A DNA stretch of 64,000 nucleotides from Elusimicrobiota bacterium (GCA_026388155.1 JAPLKI010000022.1:248001-312000), one strand, 5' to 3'; counted from the first letter of the stretch, positions 16,292 through 26,400 are shown. Numbers and translations: made by a program. Notes: generated by a model from the sequence alone, not told the origin.

Positions 16292-17736
16292 ACGCTAAAC
16301 GCGCGGCCGCCGGCCTGGCGCTGATCGCGCTGTGCGCGGTTTTCCAGTTCTTCACCATCAGGGACGGCCATCCTTGGATGGACGACGCGTTCATGTACAT
16401 CATGCACGCCGATAATCTGGTTTCCGGCCGCCCCTACGCGGACACCTGCTACGTCTATAATCCCGAGAATCCCTATGTCGGCCCCCGGGCCTATCCTCCA
16501 GGCTATCCCGCCGTCCTGACCGTTCCTTTAAAACTTGGCGGCGGCCTGAAGGCCATGAAGGCAGGGAACGTGTTTTTCCTGTCGGGATTGCTTGCCTGCC
16601 TGCTCTTCTTTTTTACTTCCCCGGCGGGGGACTTCAGACTTCTGGGCCTGCTTGCGCTCTTCGGGCTGAATCCGGTCCTGTGGGACTATAAAGACCTTGT
16701 ATATTCGGACATCCTTTTTTGTTGCCTGCTTTACCTGTCCCTCCTGCTGCACCGTCTCTCCTATTCCAGGCCGGGGCTTGCCATGCATGCCCTGGCCGGC
16801 TTTTGCGCCTATCTCGCCTACGCCGTGCGGCCGCTGGGAGCCCTGCTGCCGGCGGCACTGGTCCTTGAGGACCTTCTGGCGGGAAAGGCGGACCGGCGGC
16901 GGCAGGCCGTACTCTGTGCCTGTTTTCTTGCGCCGGCGGCGGCGCAGGCCTTTTTCTTCGACCTGTCTTCTTACGCGGATCAGTTAGCCAGTCCAATAAG
17001 GTCCGCCCTTCTGCCTTCGGCCGTAAAGGTCCTGAAAGAATTTTTATTTTCTCTAAAGGGTTTCTGGGCTCTGGGTCCGGAAACCAGTCTGCCCGCCGCG
17101 CTGGCGGCCCTGGCTTTGGCGTTTTTGACTCTTTTCGGCTTCGCGGCTGGACTTGTGCGGCGGGTCCGTGAAAGTAAACTTGAGGCCATGGATTTTTTTG
17201 CCGCGTTCTATCTGCTCACCGTGGCGGGCTTTGGTATGTACGATGGGGTAAGATATATCTTCCCGCTGATGCCTTACCTCGTTTGGAAGGCATTTGAGGG
17301 GTTTGAAATATTTGGCGGGGCGGTCATGGGGCGGCGTGCGGCAGCGGCTTTTCTGGCGGCGGCTTTTGCGCTTTACGGATGGAGTTTCGCTATAAAGGCT
17401 GAATACGGCCCCATGAACGGCGGACCGTACGGGCGGCCGGCCCAGGAAATGTTCGGTTTTCTCAAGGGCGCTTCTTCCGCCGCCGACACGATCATCTTCG
17501 TAAAGCCCCGAAGCATGTGTTTCTTTACCGGCCGAAAAAGCTCAATCTATCCACCTTATGGGAATGACGCGCATTTCACGGCGTATTTCCGGGAGGCGGG
17601 AGCCTCCTACCTTGTGGTGAGCCGTGTTTTCGGGCAGGATGCACTTTACCTTTATGGTTTCGCGGAGCGAAACAGGGCTTCGTTGGAAAAAGTCTATGAT
17701 AACCCTGATTTCAAGGTTTTCCGGCTGAGAAAATAA
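16288..17736 (+). CDS. GT-C-type membrane glycosyltransferase (GT39/ArnT-like)
   Basis: 482-residue polytopic membrane protein. After the first helix comes GHPWMDDAFMYIMHADNLVSG, which carries the acidic first-loop motif (DD) of PMT/ArnT/GT39 transferases, and a periplasmic AYPPGYPAVLTVPLKL. About ten hydrophobic helices follow; the C-terminal part (TIIFVKPRSMCFFTGRKSS) is a periplasmic domain. Such enzymes move sugar from a polyprenyl-phosphate carrier to lipid or protein on the outer face. Acceptor unknown. ATGA overlap with the ApbE-like gene indicates coupling. Confidence 0.8.
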   Translation: MNAKRAAAGLALIALCAVFQFFTIRDGHPWMDDAFMYIMHADNLVSGRPYADTCYVYNPENPYVGPRAYPPGYPAVLTVPLKLGGGLKAMKAGNVFFLSGLLACLLFFFTSPAGDFRLLGLLALFGLNPVLWDYKDLVYSDILFCCLLYLSLLLHRLSYSRPGLAMHALAGFCAYLAYAVRPLGALLPAALVLEDLLAGKADRRRQAVLCACFLAPAAAQAFFFDLSSYADQLASPIRSALLPSAVKVLKEFLFSLKGFWALGPETSLPAALAALALAFLTLFGFAAGLVRRVRESKLEAMDFFAAFYLLTVAGFGMYDGVRYIFPLMPYLVWKAFEGFEIFGGAVMGRRAAAAFLAAAFALYGWSFAIKAEYGPMNGGPYGRPAQEMFGFLKGASSAADTIIFVKPRSMCFFTGRKSSIYPPYGNDAHFTAYFREAGASYLVVSRVFGQDALYLYGFAERNRASLEKVYDNPDFKVFRLRK

Positions 17737-17742
17737 GGTTAA

Positions 17743-17925
17743 CCCGAATCCTGCAATTGAAGTGGTTTCCGAATAGTGAAATCGGGTGAATAAAAAAATG
17801 CGGGATTCCCCGCAGCAGCGGGTCGGGAATTTTCAGCGCTATACGCGAAAATTCCCGAGGGCGTATCCGTCGCGAAGCGACCCCTGAGCACTGCGAAGGG
17901 GAATTCTTTAACCGAAGAATTCGGG
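17743..17925. repeat. Multi-hairpin dispersed repeat, copy 1
   Basis: 183-bp element bounded by CCCGAAT (17743-17749) and ATTCGGG (17919-17925), filling the gap between two convergent genes and ending at the stop codon of the minus-strand one. Internal stems: CCCGC/GCGGG (17809-17822), CGGGAATTTTC/GAAAATTCCCG (17824-17857), GTCGC/GCGAC (17869-17881), CCCCT/AGGGG (17881-17901) and GAATTCTT/AAGAATTC (17901-17922). A second copy is at 30882. The sequence could work as a bidirectional terminator, a structured RNA or a MITE-like element. Confidence 0.75.
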
Positions 17926-18414
17926 CTAGGGAATCTCTTCAAACTCGCCCTTATTCTTGTTTTTGCGAACATTGTGCCAGTTGAAATACCTGCCGTTCAT
18001 GGCGATATAAACGCCCGGGGGGAGCGTTTGCGCGAAAGAGAGCGCTGAGCCTAAATTGAACATTCCGTCGGAAGAACCGAACTTGTAGGGAACCATGGCG
18101 CCGGTGAGGACGACGGTCTTGTCCTTGATGCCTGGCCCAAGGACCTTTGCGGTTTGGGGCATAGTATCGGTGCCGTGGGTTATTACTATGCGTTTTTCCC
18201 GGGAGGCAAGACACTCTTTCAGTATTCTTTTTCTGTCGGCGGCCGTCATGAAAAGGCTGTCTATCATCATGAGCGTTTTTACTTTCACCGGCACTCGCGC
18301 GCGGCCGAGTTTCAGCATTTCGTAAAGATGCGTCCGGCGAAAGAAAAGTTCGCCGTTGAGTTCGTTGTATTCTTTGTCAAAAGTCCCGCCGGTGATAAGT
18401 AATTTAATGGTCAT
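17926..18414 (-). CDS. Single-domain asparaginase-like protein
   Basis: 162 residues, equal to only the N-terminal catalytic domain of L-asparaginases (about 330 residues). The first catalytic Thr motif LLITGGTFDKEYN and the second, THGTDTMPQTA, are both present, followed by KTVVLTGAMVPYKFGSSDGMFNLGSAL. The usual C-terminal dimerising domain is absent and the gene stops cleanly, so this is a recognisable short form rather than an obvious truncation. Substrate is uncertain: Asn, another amide, or none. No signal peptide; cytoplasmic. Confidence 0.85.
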   Translation of the reverse strand: MTIKLLITGGTFDKEYNELNGELFFRRTHLYEMLKLGRARVPVKVKTLMMIDSLFMTAADRKRILKECLASREKRIVITHGTDTMPQTAKVLGPGIKDKTVVLTGAMVPYKFGSSDGMFNLGSALSFAQTLPPGVYIAMNGRYFNWHNVRKNKNKGEFEEIP

Positions 18415-18433
18415 AATTGGACGAACAGAGGAT

Positions 18434-18490
18434 AGCGGATAGGGGCGAGAGATTAGTGATAAGGAATTCCTTCCCCAGCCGCTATCCGCT
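18434..18490. repeat. Reiterated-word inverted repeat (GCGGATA type)
   Basis: AGCGGATAG (18434-18442) is complementary to CTATCCGCT (18482-18490). The loop contains the palindrome AAGGAATTCCTT (18461-18472). It lies between two minus-strand genes, like the other word repeats of the window. Confidence 0.55.
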
Positions 18491-18502
18491 TTACGCTAAC
18501 CC

Positions 18503-19930
18503 CTATTTTCTCCCGTCTTTCAGGAACGCCAGATAACCTTTATAGGCCATGTAAATATCCAGCTTTCCCGCAAGCTCCATGGGCGCGTGCATGGACAGTA
18601 ATCCCACGCCGCAGTCAACCACCTGCATACCGTAGCGGGCCATCAGCCAGGCTATGGTGCCGCCGCCGCCCTGGTCAACCTTTCCCAGTTCGCCGGTCTG
18701 CCAGATCACTCTGGCCTTCGCGAAAATACGCCGAATCTCGGCCAAAAACTCGGCGTTGGCGTCGGAAGAGCCGGACTTGCCGCGCGCGCCGGTATATTTT
18801 GTCAGGCAAAGCCCGTGATTCATAATTGCCGTGTTTTTCTTTTCCGAAACCGCCGGGAACAGCGGGTCAAAAAGGGAGTTTACATCGGCGGAAAGCATCC
18901 ACGAACGCTCAAGCGCGCGTTTCAGGGAAAGCTCACTGTAAGTATCGGAGGTAAGATTTAAAAGCTCCGCGGCGGTGTTCTCGAAAAAATTCGAGGCCAT
19001 GCCGGTTGCGCCCACAGAACCTATTTCCTCCTTGTCGCAAAGCAGCACGCATGAGGTGTATTCCGGCGCGCCTTTAAGGTCAATCAGGGCTTTCAGGCCC
19101 GCGTATGCGCAAACGCGGTCGTCCTGGCCGTAGCCGAGGACCATGGAACGGTCAAGGCCCGCCTCGCGGGGTCTGGCCGCCGGCACCAGTTCAAGCTCCG
19201 CGGAAAGGAAATCCTCTTCCGTAATGCCGTATTTTTCGTTCAGCAGCCTGAGCGCGTTGCTTTTTATCTTTTCTTTCAGCCCCCTGCCCTCAGCCGGAAT
19301 TGAGCCGACTATGGCGTCGAGGCACTCGCCATCTATGCCTTCAGCCAGCGTTTTTTTCATCTGGTCCTGCGCCAGATGCGGCAAAAGATCGGTTATGCAT
19401 AACACGGGCTCGGAGGGGTCCTCTCCCACGCTCACTTTTATTTTTTTGCCGTCCGGCTTTATAAACACGCCGTGAAGCGCCAGCGGTATGGTAACCCACT
19501 GGTATTTTTTTATGCCGCCGTAATAGTGGGTGTCTAAAAACGCCATATCGCCGCTTTCGTAGAGCGGGTTCTGCTTTATGTCTATGCGGGGGGAATCGGT
19601 ATGGGCGCCCACAATGTGCATGCCCGCCTCAAGCGGTTTTTTTCCTATAATAACGGCCATCAGCGTTTTGCCGGAACAGGATTTGTACACCCTGTCGCCC
19701 GCCGTAAGCCGTATATTGTCTTTTTCAAATTTGCGCAGGTCCTTGAAACCGGCTGTTTCAAGCAGGGTAACAGCCTCGTCGTGGGCGTCCCTTTCCGTTT
19801 TCGCCCTGGCGATAAATTCAAGGTAAAGACGATTGTACTCCTCCAGGGTTTTCAGCTCCGCTTTAGGCAGTTTCTCGTAGCCGTTTTTGTTTGAATAGGC
19901 CAGCTCGGATTTTTTGGAATTTTTTTTCAT
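18503..19930 (-). CDS. M18-family zinc aminopeptidase
   Basis: 475 residues. Cytoplasmic metallopeptidase of the aspartyl-aminopeptidase family. Metal-site blocks: GMHIVGAHTDSPRIDIKQNP (first His/Asp), CVLLCDKEEIGSVGATGM (the Glu pair), MLSADVNSLFDP, and a late CGVGLLSMHAPMELAGKLD with the last His. ATG 19930 is chosen because GGAGAAC lies seven bases upstream; an in-frame TTG at 19948 would include that ribosome-binding site. Releases N-terminal residues from peptides. The length fits the longer M18 branch. Confidence 0.92.
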   Translation of the reverse strand: MKKNSKKSELAYSNKNGYEKLPKAELKTLEEYNRLYLEFIARAKTERDAHDEAVTLLETAGFKDLRKFEKDNIRLTAGDRVYKSCSGKTLMAVIIGKKPLEAGMHIVGAHTDSPRIDIKQNPLYESGDMAFLDTHYYGGIKKYQWVTIPLALHGVFIKPDGKKIKVSVGEDPSEPVLCITDLLPHLAQDQMKKTLAEGIDGECLDAIVGSIPAEGRGLKEKIKSNALRLLNEKYGITEEDFLSAELELVPAARPREAGLDRSMVLGYGQDDRVCAYAGLKALIDLKGAPEYTSCVLLCDKEEIGSVGATGMASNFFENTAAELLNLTSDTYSELSLKRALERSWMLSADVNSLFDPLFPAVSEKKNTAIMNHGLCLTKYTGARGKSGSSDANAEFLAEIRRIFAKARVIWQTGELGKVDQGGGGTIAWLMARYGMQVVDCGVGLLSMHAPMELAGKLDIYMAYKGYLAFLKDGRK

Positions 19931-19954
19931 TTTGTTCTCCTTCTTCAACGGGCG

Positions 19955-20052
19955 GCTAGTAGGCGTGTAGGCTAGTACGCCAGTATGCCAGTATGCTTAC
20001 AACCCGATATTTCTGAGTGCTTACCCGCCTACAAGCATGCCAGCCTACCAGC
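19955..20052. repeat. Reiterated-word inverted repeat between divergent genes
   Basis: Words such as GTAGGC and GCCAGTAT recur at 8-nt spacing. GCTAGTAGGC (19955-19964) pairs with GCCTACCAGC (20043-20052) at 9 of 10 positions, and further imperfect pairing lies inside. It occupies most of the gap between the M18 and MFS genes, so it could overlap both promoters. Confidence 0.55.
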
Positions 20053-20091
20053 AAAATTGAACCAACATAATTTTATGATATTATAGTCCTG

Positions 20092-21306
20092 ATGCAAAAC
20101 GCTAAATATTCGCGCCGGGTGCTGTTTCTGATATTTTTCATCAGCCTTTTCAATTATATAGACCGCCAGGCCCTTTACGCCGTTTTTCCGCTTATCAAAA
20201 AGGACCTGCTTCTCAGCGACGCAAAGCTTGGTTTTCTGGCGTCATCCTTCATGCTGGTTTATATGTGTTTCGCGCCGCTGGTGGGGTATTTCGGCGATAA
20301 ATACCGCAGGCCCCTCATTATCGGAGTAAGCGCTATTTTCTGGAGCGCGGCCACGGTGTGCACGGGCTTTATAAAAAGCTACGGCCAGCTGATCCTTACC
20401 CGCTCCGCCGTGGGCGTAGGCGAGGCGGGCTACGGAACCGTTTCTCCGTCTTATCTGGCTGAGTGGTTCCCGGTTGAGAAGCGCGCCCGTGTTATGTCTC
20501 TTTACGCTTTGGCTATTCCGGTGGGCAGCGCCGTAGGCTACCTGCTTGGCGGCTTATTGGGAGAGCGTTTTGGCTGGAGAACCGCTTTTTTTATGGTGGC
20601 TGCGCCGGGAATACTGCTTGGCATTATTGCCTTGTTTTTCCGTGAAACGGACGATAAAAAGGCCAGGGTAAGCGAAGTGTCTTTCTCGCACTATACGGAG
20701 CTTTTTAAGAACAGGACTTACCTGCTTATAACGCTTTCCCAGTCCATAAGCACTTTCTCGGTGGGCGGCATGGCCGCCTGGATGCCGTCTTTTTTCGTGC
20801 GCAGTTACGGGCTTGGCGTTGCCAGGGCCGGTTTTCTTTTCGGAGCTGTTACCGTGGCCGCGGGTATTGCCGGAAATTTCACCGGCGGCTGGGCGGCGGA
20901 CTGGCTTCGCGCGCGCAATAAGCGGTCTTATTTTATAGTAGGTTACCTGAGTTTTTTCCTCAGTATGCCTTTCGGCGTGGCGGCTGTGCTCACGGACAAC
21001 CTGCACACTTCGCTCACCATGATTTTTTTCGCCGAGTTCTTTATTTTTATGAATTCAGGGCCTTATCACGCGGCTATTGTGGAAACCATCCCGGTCAGTA
21101 TGCGTTCCATGGCTTTCGCCCTTAACATATTCATAATTCACGCTATGGGCGACGCTCTCTCCCCGTATTTGCTGGGTATTTTTTCCGATCACTTCGGCCT
21201 GGCGCTGGCGATTTTTATGGCCGTGCTTTACCTGGCGATGGGCGGCGTAACTTCAATATTCGCCGGCTACTGTTATAAAAAAGATTTCCACCCGGAGATA
21301 GCCTGA
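20092..21306 (+). CDS. MFS transporter
   Basis: 404-residue, twelve-helix major facilitator. The first loop has YFGDKYRRP, the canonical MFS motif A shape (GxxxDxxGRR type), preceded by FISLFNYIDRQALYAVFPLIKKDL, typical of the Spinster/hexuronate-like branch (NYxDRxxL). Helix 4-5 region: LTRSAVGVGEAGYGTVSPSYLAEWF. Substrate cannot be read; sugar acids, lipids or other anions are known for relatives. The stop overlaps the next start by one base (TGATG at 21304-21308). Confidence 0.9.
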   Translation: MQNAKYSRRVLFLIFFISLFNYIDRQALYAVFPLIKKDLLLSDAKLGFLASSFMLVYMCFAPLVGYFGDKYRRPLIIGVSAIFWSAATVCTGFIKSYGQLILTRSAVGVGEAGYGTVSPSYLAEWFPVEKRARVMSLYALAIPVGSAVGYLLGGLLGERFGWRTAFFMVAAPGILLGIIALFFRETDDKKARVSEVSFSHYTELFKNRTYLLITLSQSISTFSVGGMAAWMPSFFVRSYGLGVARAGFLFGAVTVAAGIAGNFTGGWAADWLRARNKRSYFIVGYLSFFLSMPFGVAAVLTDNLHTSLTMIFFAEFFIFMNSGPYHAAIVETIPVSMRSMAFALNIFIIHAMGDALSPYLLGIFSDHFGLALAIFMAVLYLAMGGVTSIFAGYCYKKDFHPEIA

Positions 21307-21953
21307 TGAACCCTTTTGAGATCGTATTTGAGGAAAATGACCTTATAGTGGCCAATAAATCCTCGGGCCTGCTGACAATGCCGGGCCGCGGCCCTGCCGC
21401 CAAAGAGCGAAATCTTCTGGCCTTGCTGACCCGGGCGCTTAAATGCCCCGTGTTCGTTGTTCACCGGCTGGATAAAGACGCCAGCGGCCTTATATTGTTC
21501 GCCCGCAGCGCCGAGGCACACCGCTACTATTCAGGGCTTTTTGAGACCAGGGACATTACCAAGAAATATCTGGCCGCCGTGAACGGGCTTATAACGGAGA
21601 AAAAAGGGGAAATTGACAAGCCGCTCGTTCAGGGAGGATCGGGCCGCGTGTCAGTGGCTTTCGACGGGAAGACCTCCATAACCCGCTACGAGACGCTTGA
21701 ACACTATAAAAATTCCACGCTGCTTGAAGTTTCCATTTTAACCGGGCGCCGCCATCAGATAAGAGTGCACCTGTATTCCATAGGCCACCCCATTGTCGGA
21801 GACAGGGTTTACGGCGATCAGGAGAAACAAAGACAATGGCCGCGCCTGATGCTGCACGCCTATGAATTGAAGTTCAAAGACAGGAACGGCAAGAAACTGT
21901 CGTTCCGGGCCGACCCGCCGAAAGATTTTATGAGCGTGCTGCCGTTTTTGTAA
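21306..21953 (+). CDS. RluA-family pseudouridine synthase
   Basis: 215 residues with the family catalytic motif HRLDKDASGLILFARS, whose Asp starts uridine isomerisation, and the later GRRHQIRVHLYSIGHPIVGDRVYG block. No S4 domain is present at the N-terminus. Target (23S rRNA or tRNA) is not decidable from sequence. Translationally coupled to the MFS gene, with no obvious functional link. Confidence 0.93.
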   Translation: MNPFEIVFEENDLIVANKSSGLLTMPGRGPAAKERNLLALLTRALKCPVFVVHRLDKDASGLILFARSAEAHRYYSGLFETRDITKKYLAAVNGLITEKKGEIDKPLVQGGSGRVSVAFDGKTSITRYETLEHYKNSTLLEVSILTGRRHQIRVHLYSIGHPIVGDRVYGDQEKQRQWPRLMLHAYELKFKDRNGKKLSFRADPPKDFMSVLPFL

Positions 21954-22307
21954 AAGGAGCGCCGTCCGCTAACTCTGAAGTGCTGAGACCTTGAATTAAC
22001 TCAATTTGAAAAGGCAAATGCTTCGTTGCCTGACTTGTGCGCTGGGACACCCTCGTAAGAGGTAACGGCAGGCCTGTGAGTTCGCGGGTCCTGCCGGGGG
22101 ATGGGTTCCAAAAACCAGGGTCGGGACACACCGTGCCGCCCTTCCCTTCCTCGGCCTCGCCGCTTATGCAAGTCTCGGCCTCCGGAGGATTTTTCCACCC
22201 AACCCCCGTCACCCGCTCCATTGAGATACCTGCCGCGGTTAATAAACTGGTGCGGTTTGACGCACTTATCAGGAGTAAAGACTCTCAAGCTGGACAAGCC
22301 CTGACCG
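21954..22307. other. Convergent intergenic region without a recognised gene
   Basis: 354 bp between RluA-like (+) and DUF4185-like (-). Overlapping open frames exist on both strands, but none has a ribosome-binding site or family resemblance. A small hairpin GGCAA/TTGCC (about 22012-22030) and several C/G-rich blocks are visible. A small RNA is possible; nothing is claimed. Confidence 0.4.
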
Positions 22308-23390
22308 CTATTTAACGGGTTTACTGTATTTCACCAGTATCGGCTGATAGATGGAAGGATCAATGTAGATGATGCGGACGGTTTCTTTCGAGTGAAATAT
22401 TTCCTTGGCGGAATAATAGAAAATATCTTTTTTGGGTTCGGGTTTGTAAACGCTTTTTACGGACGGTTTACGCGCGAGCGCATTAAAAGTCCCGAATTCA
22501 ACCAGTCGTATGTCCTGGGTCCTGCCGCTCATATAGACTATTCTGAAAAGCTCCACCCCTTCATCATATACCAGCGACGCCTCGCCTGAAACATCGTCAA
22601 AAAAAGCCCCTTTTTCTTTTTTTTGCCAGCGGCCTTTACGGGACAGGAACTCGTAAGCTGAAAAGTCCTCTATTCGCGCCGGTTCCACTCTGGCGGCGCA
22701 GAGCGCGTTCAGGCTGCCATCCGCTTTTTTTGCGATCCTTCCCAGGATGTAAACATAGCCGCCTTTTTTTACCACGCTGTCGCCCAATAAAATATCTTTC
22801 GCGTAAAATTTGCCGACCCTTTCAAAATTGAATTCGAGAATGTCGGCTTTTTCAGGGGTTTTTGCTTTTGCCAGCCCCGTGCCTTTAAATTTAAAGCCGG
22901 CGGCGTTTTCTTTAGCAATCTCCACATCCATGTAAAACACGTACACCCCGCTGTCCGTCTGTATGCCGCTGTCGGCCCACAGGCGGTTTATGAAAGGGTT
23001 TTCGTTTTTATTATATTTGATGAATTCAGAGACGGTTGAGCTTTCAGTGTAAAATTTAAAGCGAAGTTCTTTGTAATTTGTTTCCGCCGGAACAGCTGAA
23101 AGCGCCAGGGTATTGCAGGGCATGGCTTCCGTGTCCGCGGCGCCGGCAAAATTCAGGGTGGCGGTGGTAACCACCGGCCCTTTCCAGGCGCCAAGCATGG
23201 TGTCGCCGAATGTCCAGAGATATTTTTTCTCTCCGTCCTTGAAAATAACCGGGATGGGGGTAACCCCATCCTGTCCAAGCACGAAATCAAGGCGGCTTGG
23301 CGCAAAAATTCCCTCGTTGACAGTTTCGCCGAAAACGGCGCCCGTTGCCATGGAGCAGAACAAGAAAACCGGCAGATATATATTTTGCAT
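22308..23390 (-). CDS. Exported DUF4185-like protein
   Basis: 360 residues with a signal peptide (IYLPVFLFCSMATGAVFG). The block KKYLWTFGDTMLGAWKGP at about residues 54-71 is the characteristic FGDT motif of DUF4185/five-bladed propeller proteins related to glycosidases. Later beta-rich segments (DSGVYVFYMDVEI, GGYVYILGRIAKK) fit propeller blades. Substrate unknown; most likely carbohydrate-related and periplasmic or secreted. It starts 23 bases after the end of the M1-M28 peptidase gene, so the two are probably one transcript. Confidence 0.65.
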   Translation of the reverse strand: MQNIYLPVFLFCSMATGAVFGETVNEGIFAPSRLDFVLGQDGVTPIPVIFKDGEKKYLWTFGDTMLGAWKGPVVTTATLNFAGAADTEAMPCNTLALSAVPAETNYKELRFKFYTESSTVSEFIKYNKNENPFINRLWADSGIQTDSGVYVFYMDVEIAKENAAGFKFKGTGLAKAKTPEKADILEFNFERVGKFYAKDILLGDSVVKKGGYVYILGRIAKKADGSLNALCAARVEPARIEDFSAYEFLSRKGRWQKKEKGAFFDDVSGEASLVYDEGVELFRIVYMSGRTQDIRLVEFGTFNALARKPSVKSVYKPEPKKDIFYYSAKEIFHSKETVRIIYIDPSIYQPILVKYSKPVK

Positions 23391-23413
23391 TTTAGGTTTT
23401 CTTTGTGACTTTA

Positions 23414-26400
23414 TTACCTGCCCGCTATTTCCATCTCAATTGTCTTTTGCTCGTTATCGGACAGATAAGTCATTTGTATCGTGTCGCCGGGAGAGAACTT
23501 TTTCAGCGCGTCGGAATATGCCTTAAGTCCGTCCACGGCCAGCCCGTTTATTTTTATTATCACATCCAGGGGCTTTACCGCCGTTTTTGAAAGCGGCGAG
23601 CCGGGCGTTATGTCCTGCGCTCTCACGCCGCTTCCCTGGAAGGTGAAGTCCGGCACCAGGCCGGTGTATACTTTGCGGATGCCGGGGGAAGCCGGGCGGC
23701 TGGACGGCTGGACGGCCGGGCTGCCGGAAAAAGAGGGACGGGTGATAAAATCACTATCCGAGGCCAGATAATCTATTATTTCTTTAGCGAATTCAGCCTG
23801 CTTTACAACGCCGGCCACGTCGATCTTATAGGCGGTGTCCGTGAATTTGTGATAATCCGTCTTGGGCCCGCTGAAAAACTGCACGGCCGGCACGCCGCCT
23901 TCAATGAAACTGATCTGGTCGCTGGAATCCAGGTCCTCCTTTACCAGGTCGTAATCGCAGCCTGTGACGAAGCCGGCCCCCCTGAATATATGCACCCACT
24001 TATCGGAAGAGCCTGAGCTTAGCAGCAGTACTTTCCCTCCTTCCAGGCGGCCCACGGTGTCAAAATTCAAGTCTGCGTTGATCTTCGCCGCCGTCGCCGG
24101 CGACAAGCCGGCCACGAAATTCCTGGAGCCCAGCCGCCCTTCCTCCTCCCCTGAGAAAGCGGCGAAGATTATAGTGCGGCGCGCCGGATGCACGGCATAA
24201 TAACGGGCCAGTTCAAGGAGCAGCGCCACGCCGGAAGCGTTGTCGTCCGCGCCGGGGAAAACTTCCGCGCCTTTCGCGGCCAGATGGTCGTAATGCGCGG
24301 AGAGCACGACGTAATCGTCCTTGGCGGTCGTGCCTTCCACCTTGCCTATTACGTTATTGAGCCGAAGCTCCCGCCCCGCGTTATCAGCCGTAAACGGAAC
24401 GGAAAAGCCGGGCGGATAGAATGGCGCAAGGCCGGCCTCTTTAAAAGCGGCCTTGACCAAGGTTTCGGCTTTCCCCAGGCCGGGCGAGCCCGGACCTCTG
24501 CCGCCGGGCAGGGAGGCAAGCGTTTTGACGTCGGAATATATCCTTTGCCCTGAAAAAACGGAGGGCAGGACCGCCAGCGGGGCGCGCGCCGGGTAGCGCC
24601 GCCCGGCCGGGGCCTCCGCTCCGGGCAAGTTTATGCCGAGCGGGGAGGAGAAAGTCTTCCAGATCCCGGTGGCGGCGGAGTTCATGTCCCTGTCAAAGAC
24701 CAGCCAGGAATATTTGCCGTAATGCGGCAGTTTAGCCGCCAGCGCCGACAGGCTTGCCGTGGAGGCGGAAATTATCAGCCCGCCGGAAAAACCCGCGAAC
24801 ACAAAAGTATTCCCGGCGCGCGGGAATTTTTGGTTCTCCATAATTATGGAAGAAGAACTGAAACGGGCGCCGTATATTTCAAGCCCTCTCTCAAAATCAG
24901 GGGTGAACCTGTTTTCAGAGCCCAGCAGCCAGTAAGCTCCGGGAGGGGGGGCCGCGGCAGCTGAATCGCTGCTTATAACGGGGAGGTTTTCCTTGTCTTT
25001 TGTCCAGGCGGACGCGAATTCATTCCAAGCCGCGTAGCCGGCGCCCGCAGGCAGTATGAGAGCGGGTTTTTTAGCGCCCAGCATGCGTGAAAGCGCAGGC
25101 GGAGTTTCAAGCGGGTCGAGCTTGCGGAAAATATCGAATTCCGGGTCTATTTCAAGTCGCAGTATTTTCAGCGGCGCGGAATACTGGAAGGTTTCTTCTT
25201 TGGCGGTCATGGTAAGAAGCTTTGGTCTTGGCTGCGGCATATTTTCAAGATAAATAAACGCGGGCACCTCAAGCGCGTAAGCGGGGCCTTCCTGAACCTG
25301 CGCCAAAGTGAATTCGAGGGTATATTCGCCGTCCATTCCCCGGCCCGTTCTTATGTTCTTTAAGGCAAGTTCAGGGGCGCCGGCGCGCTCCGTCCACTGG
25401 GTAAAGAAACGGTCCAGCCGGCCGCTTCCGGTTCGCTTTTCAAAAGCTTTTTTAAGGTCGTCAAACCCCGCGAGCCTGAAGCGGTTATCGGCGTAAAAAT
25501 CCCTGAGTCCTGTTTTGAATCTGGCATCGCCCAGAACGTTCCTGAGCATATGATAAAGCATAAGGGCCTTGCCGTAGCCGACGGCCTCCGAGACCGAGGA
25601 ATCGCGCGAACGGAATTCCGTAAGCGGGAAATCTTTGCCTTCTAAAACATAGTCCGCGTATTTCTGCAGGGTGGTTTCCCGGTATTCTTTGCCTTTCCCG
25701 CGGTTTTCGGCTATCAGGTAGTCGGCCATGTAGGCGGTAAGACCCTCGCACCAATTGCCTTTTTCATAGTCCACAAAAACGCCGTTGCCCCACCAGTTAT
25801 GCAGTATTTCATGCGGATATGAAGAATTGATTATAAAAGGCAGGCGTATAACTTTGGGCCCCAGCAGGGTGAATGACGGAAGCCCGTAGCCTGTTTCCCA
25901 GAAGTTTTCCACCAAAGCGAATTTGGAATAAGGATAGGGGCCGATGAGCCCGGAATAAAAAACCGCGTATTTTTCAGCGGCGTCAAGGTAGTTTTCTGCA
26001 AGTTCCCGGTCGGGAGAGCGCAGGAAAGCGTAATATTCAAGCGGTACCCGCCCTGTTGACTCAACGGGCAAGGAGTGTGAAGTATTGGCCGGGTTTGAGG
26101 CCTCGTTTTCCGGGACAAAAAAGCGGGACGGGCCGCCTCGGCGCTTATACTCCGAGTATTTGCCGCAGACAAGCGTGATTTCGTCCTGCGGGTTTTTTTC
26201 TTCCCAAATCGTTCTAATCGTGGTTTTATCAGCCGAATGTTTAACGCGCGCGCCGCCCGCCACGCAATCAAAGGGCGCCGGCAGCCTGGTTTCAAGCCTG
26301 AAAGCGACCAGGGAGCTTTCAAAGTGCGGGTACCAGCCGGAAGAACCGGAAAGATAGCAGCCTTCTCCGGAAATTACTCCGGGGGTTTCGGAAAAACTGC

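Noticed and set aside
17739-17972. Small minus-strand gene inside the multi-hairpin repeat
   Set aside because: It overlaps the asparaginase-like gene end, lacks a ribosome-binding site, and its peptide follows from the conserved DNA of the repeat.
21928-22315. Overlapping open frames of 90-98 codons on both strands in the RluA/DUF4185 gap
   Set aside because: No family resemblance and no ribosome-binding sites; frames overlap on opposite strands with compositions expected of non-coding G/C-rich DNA.
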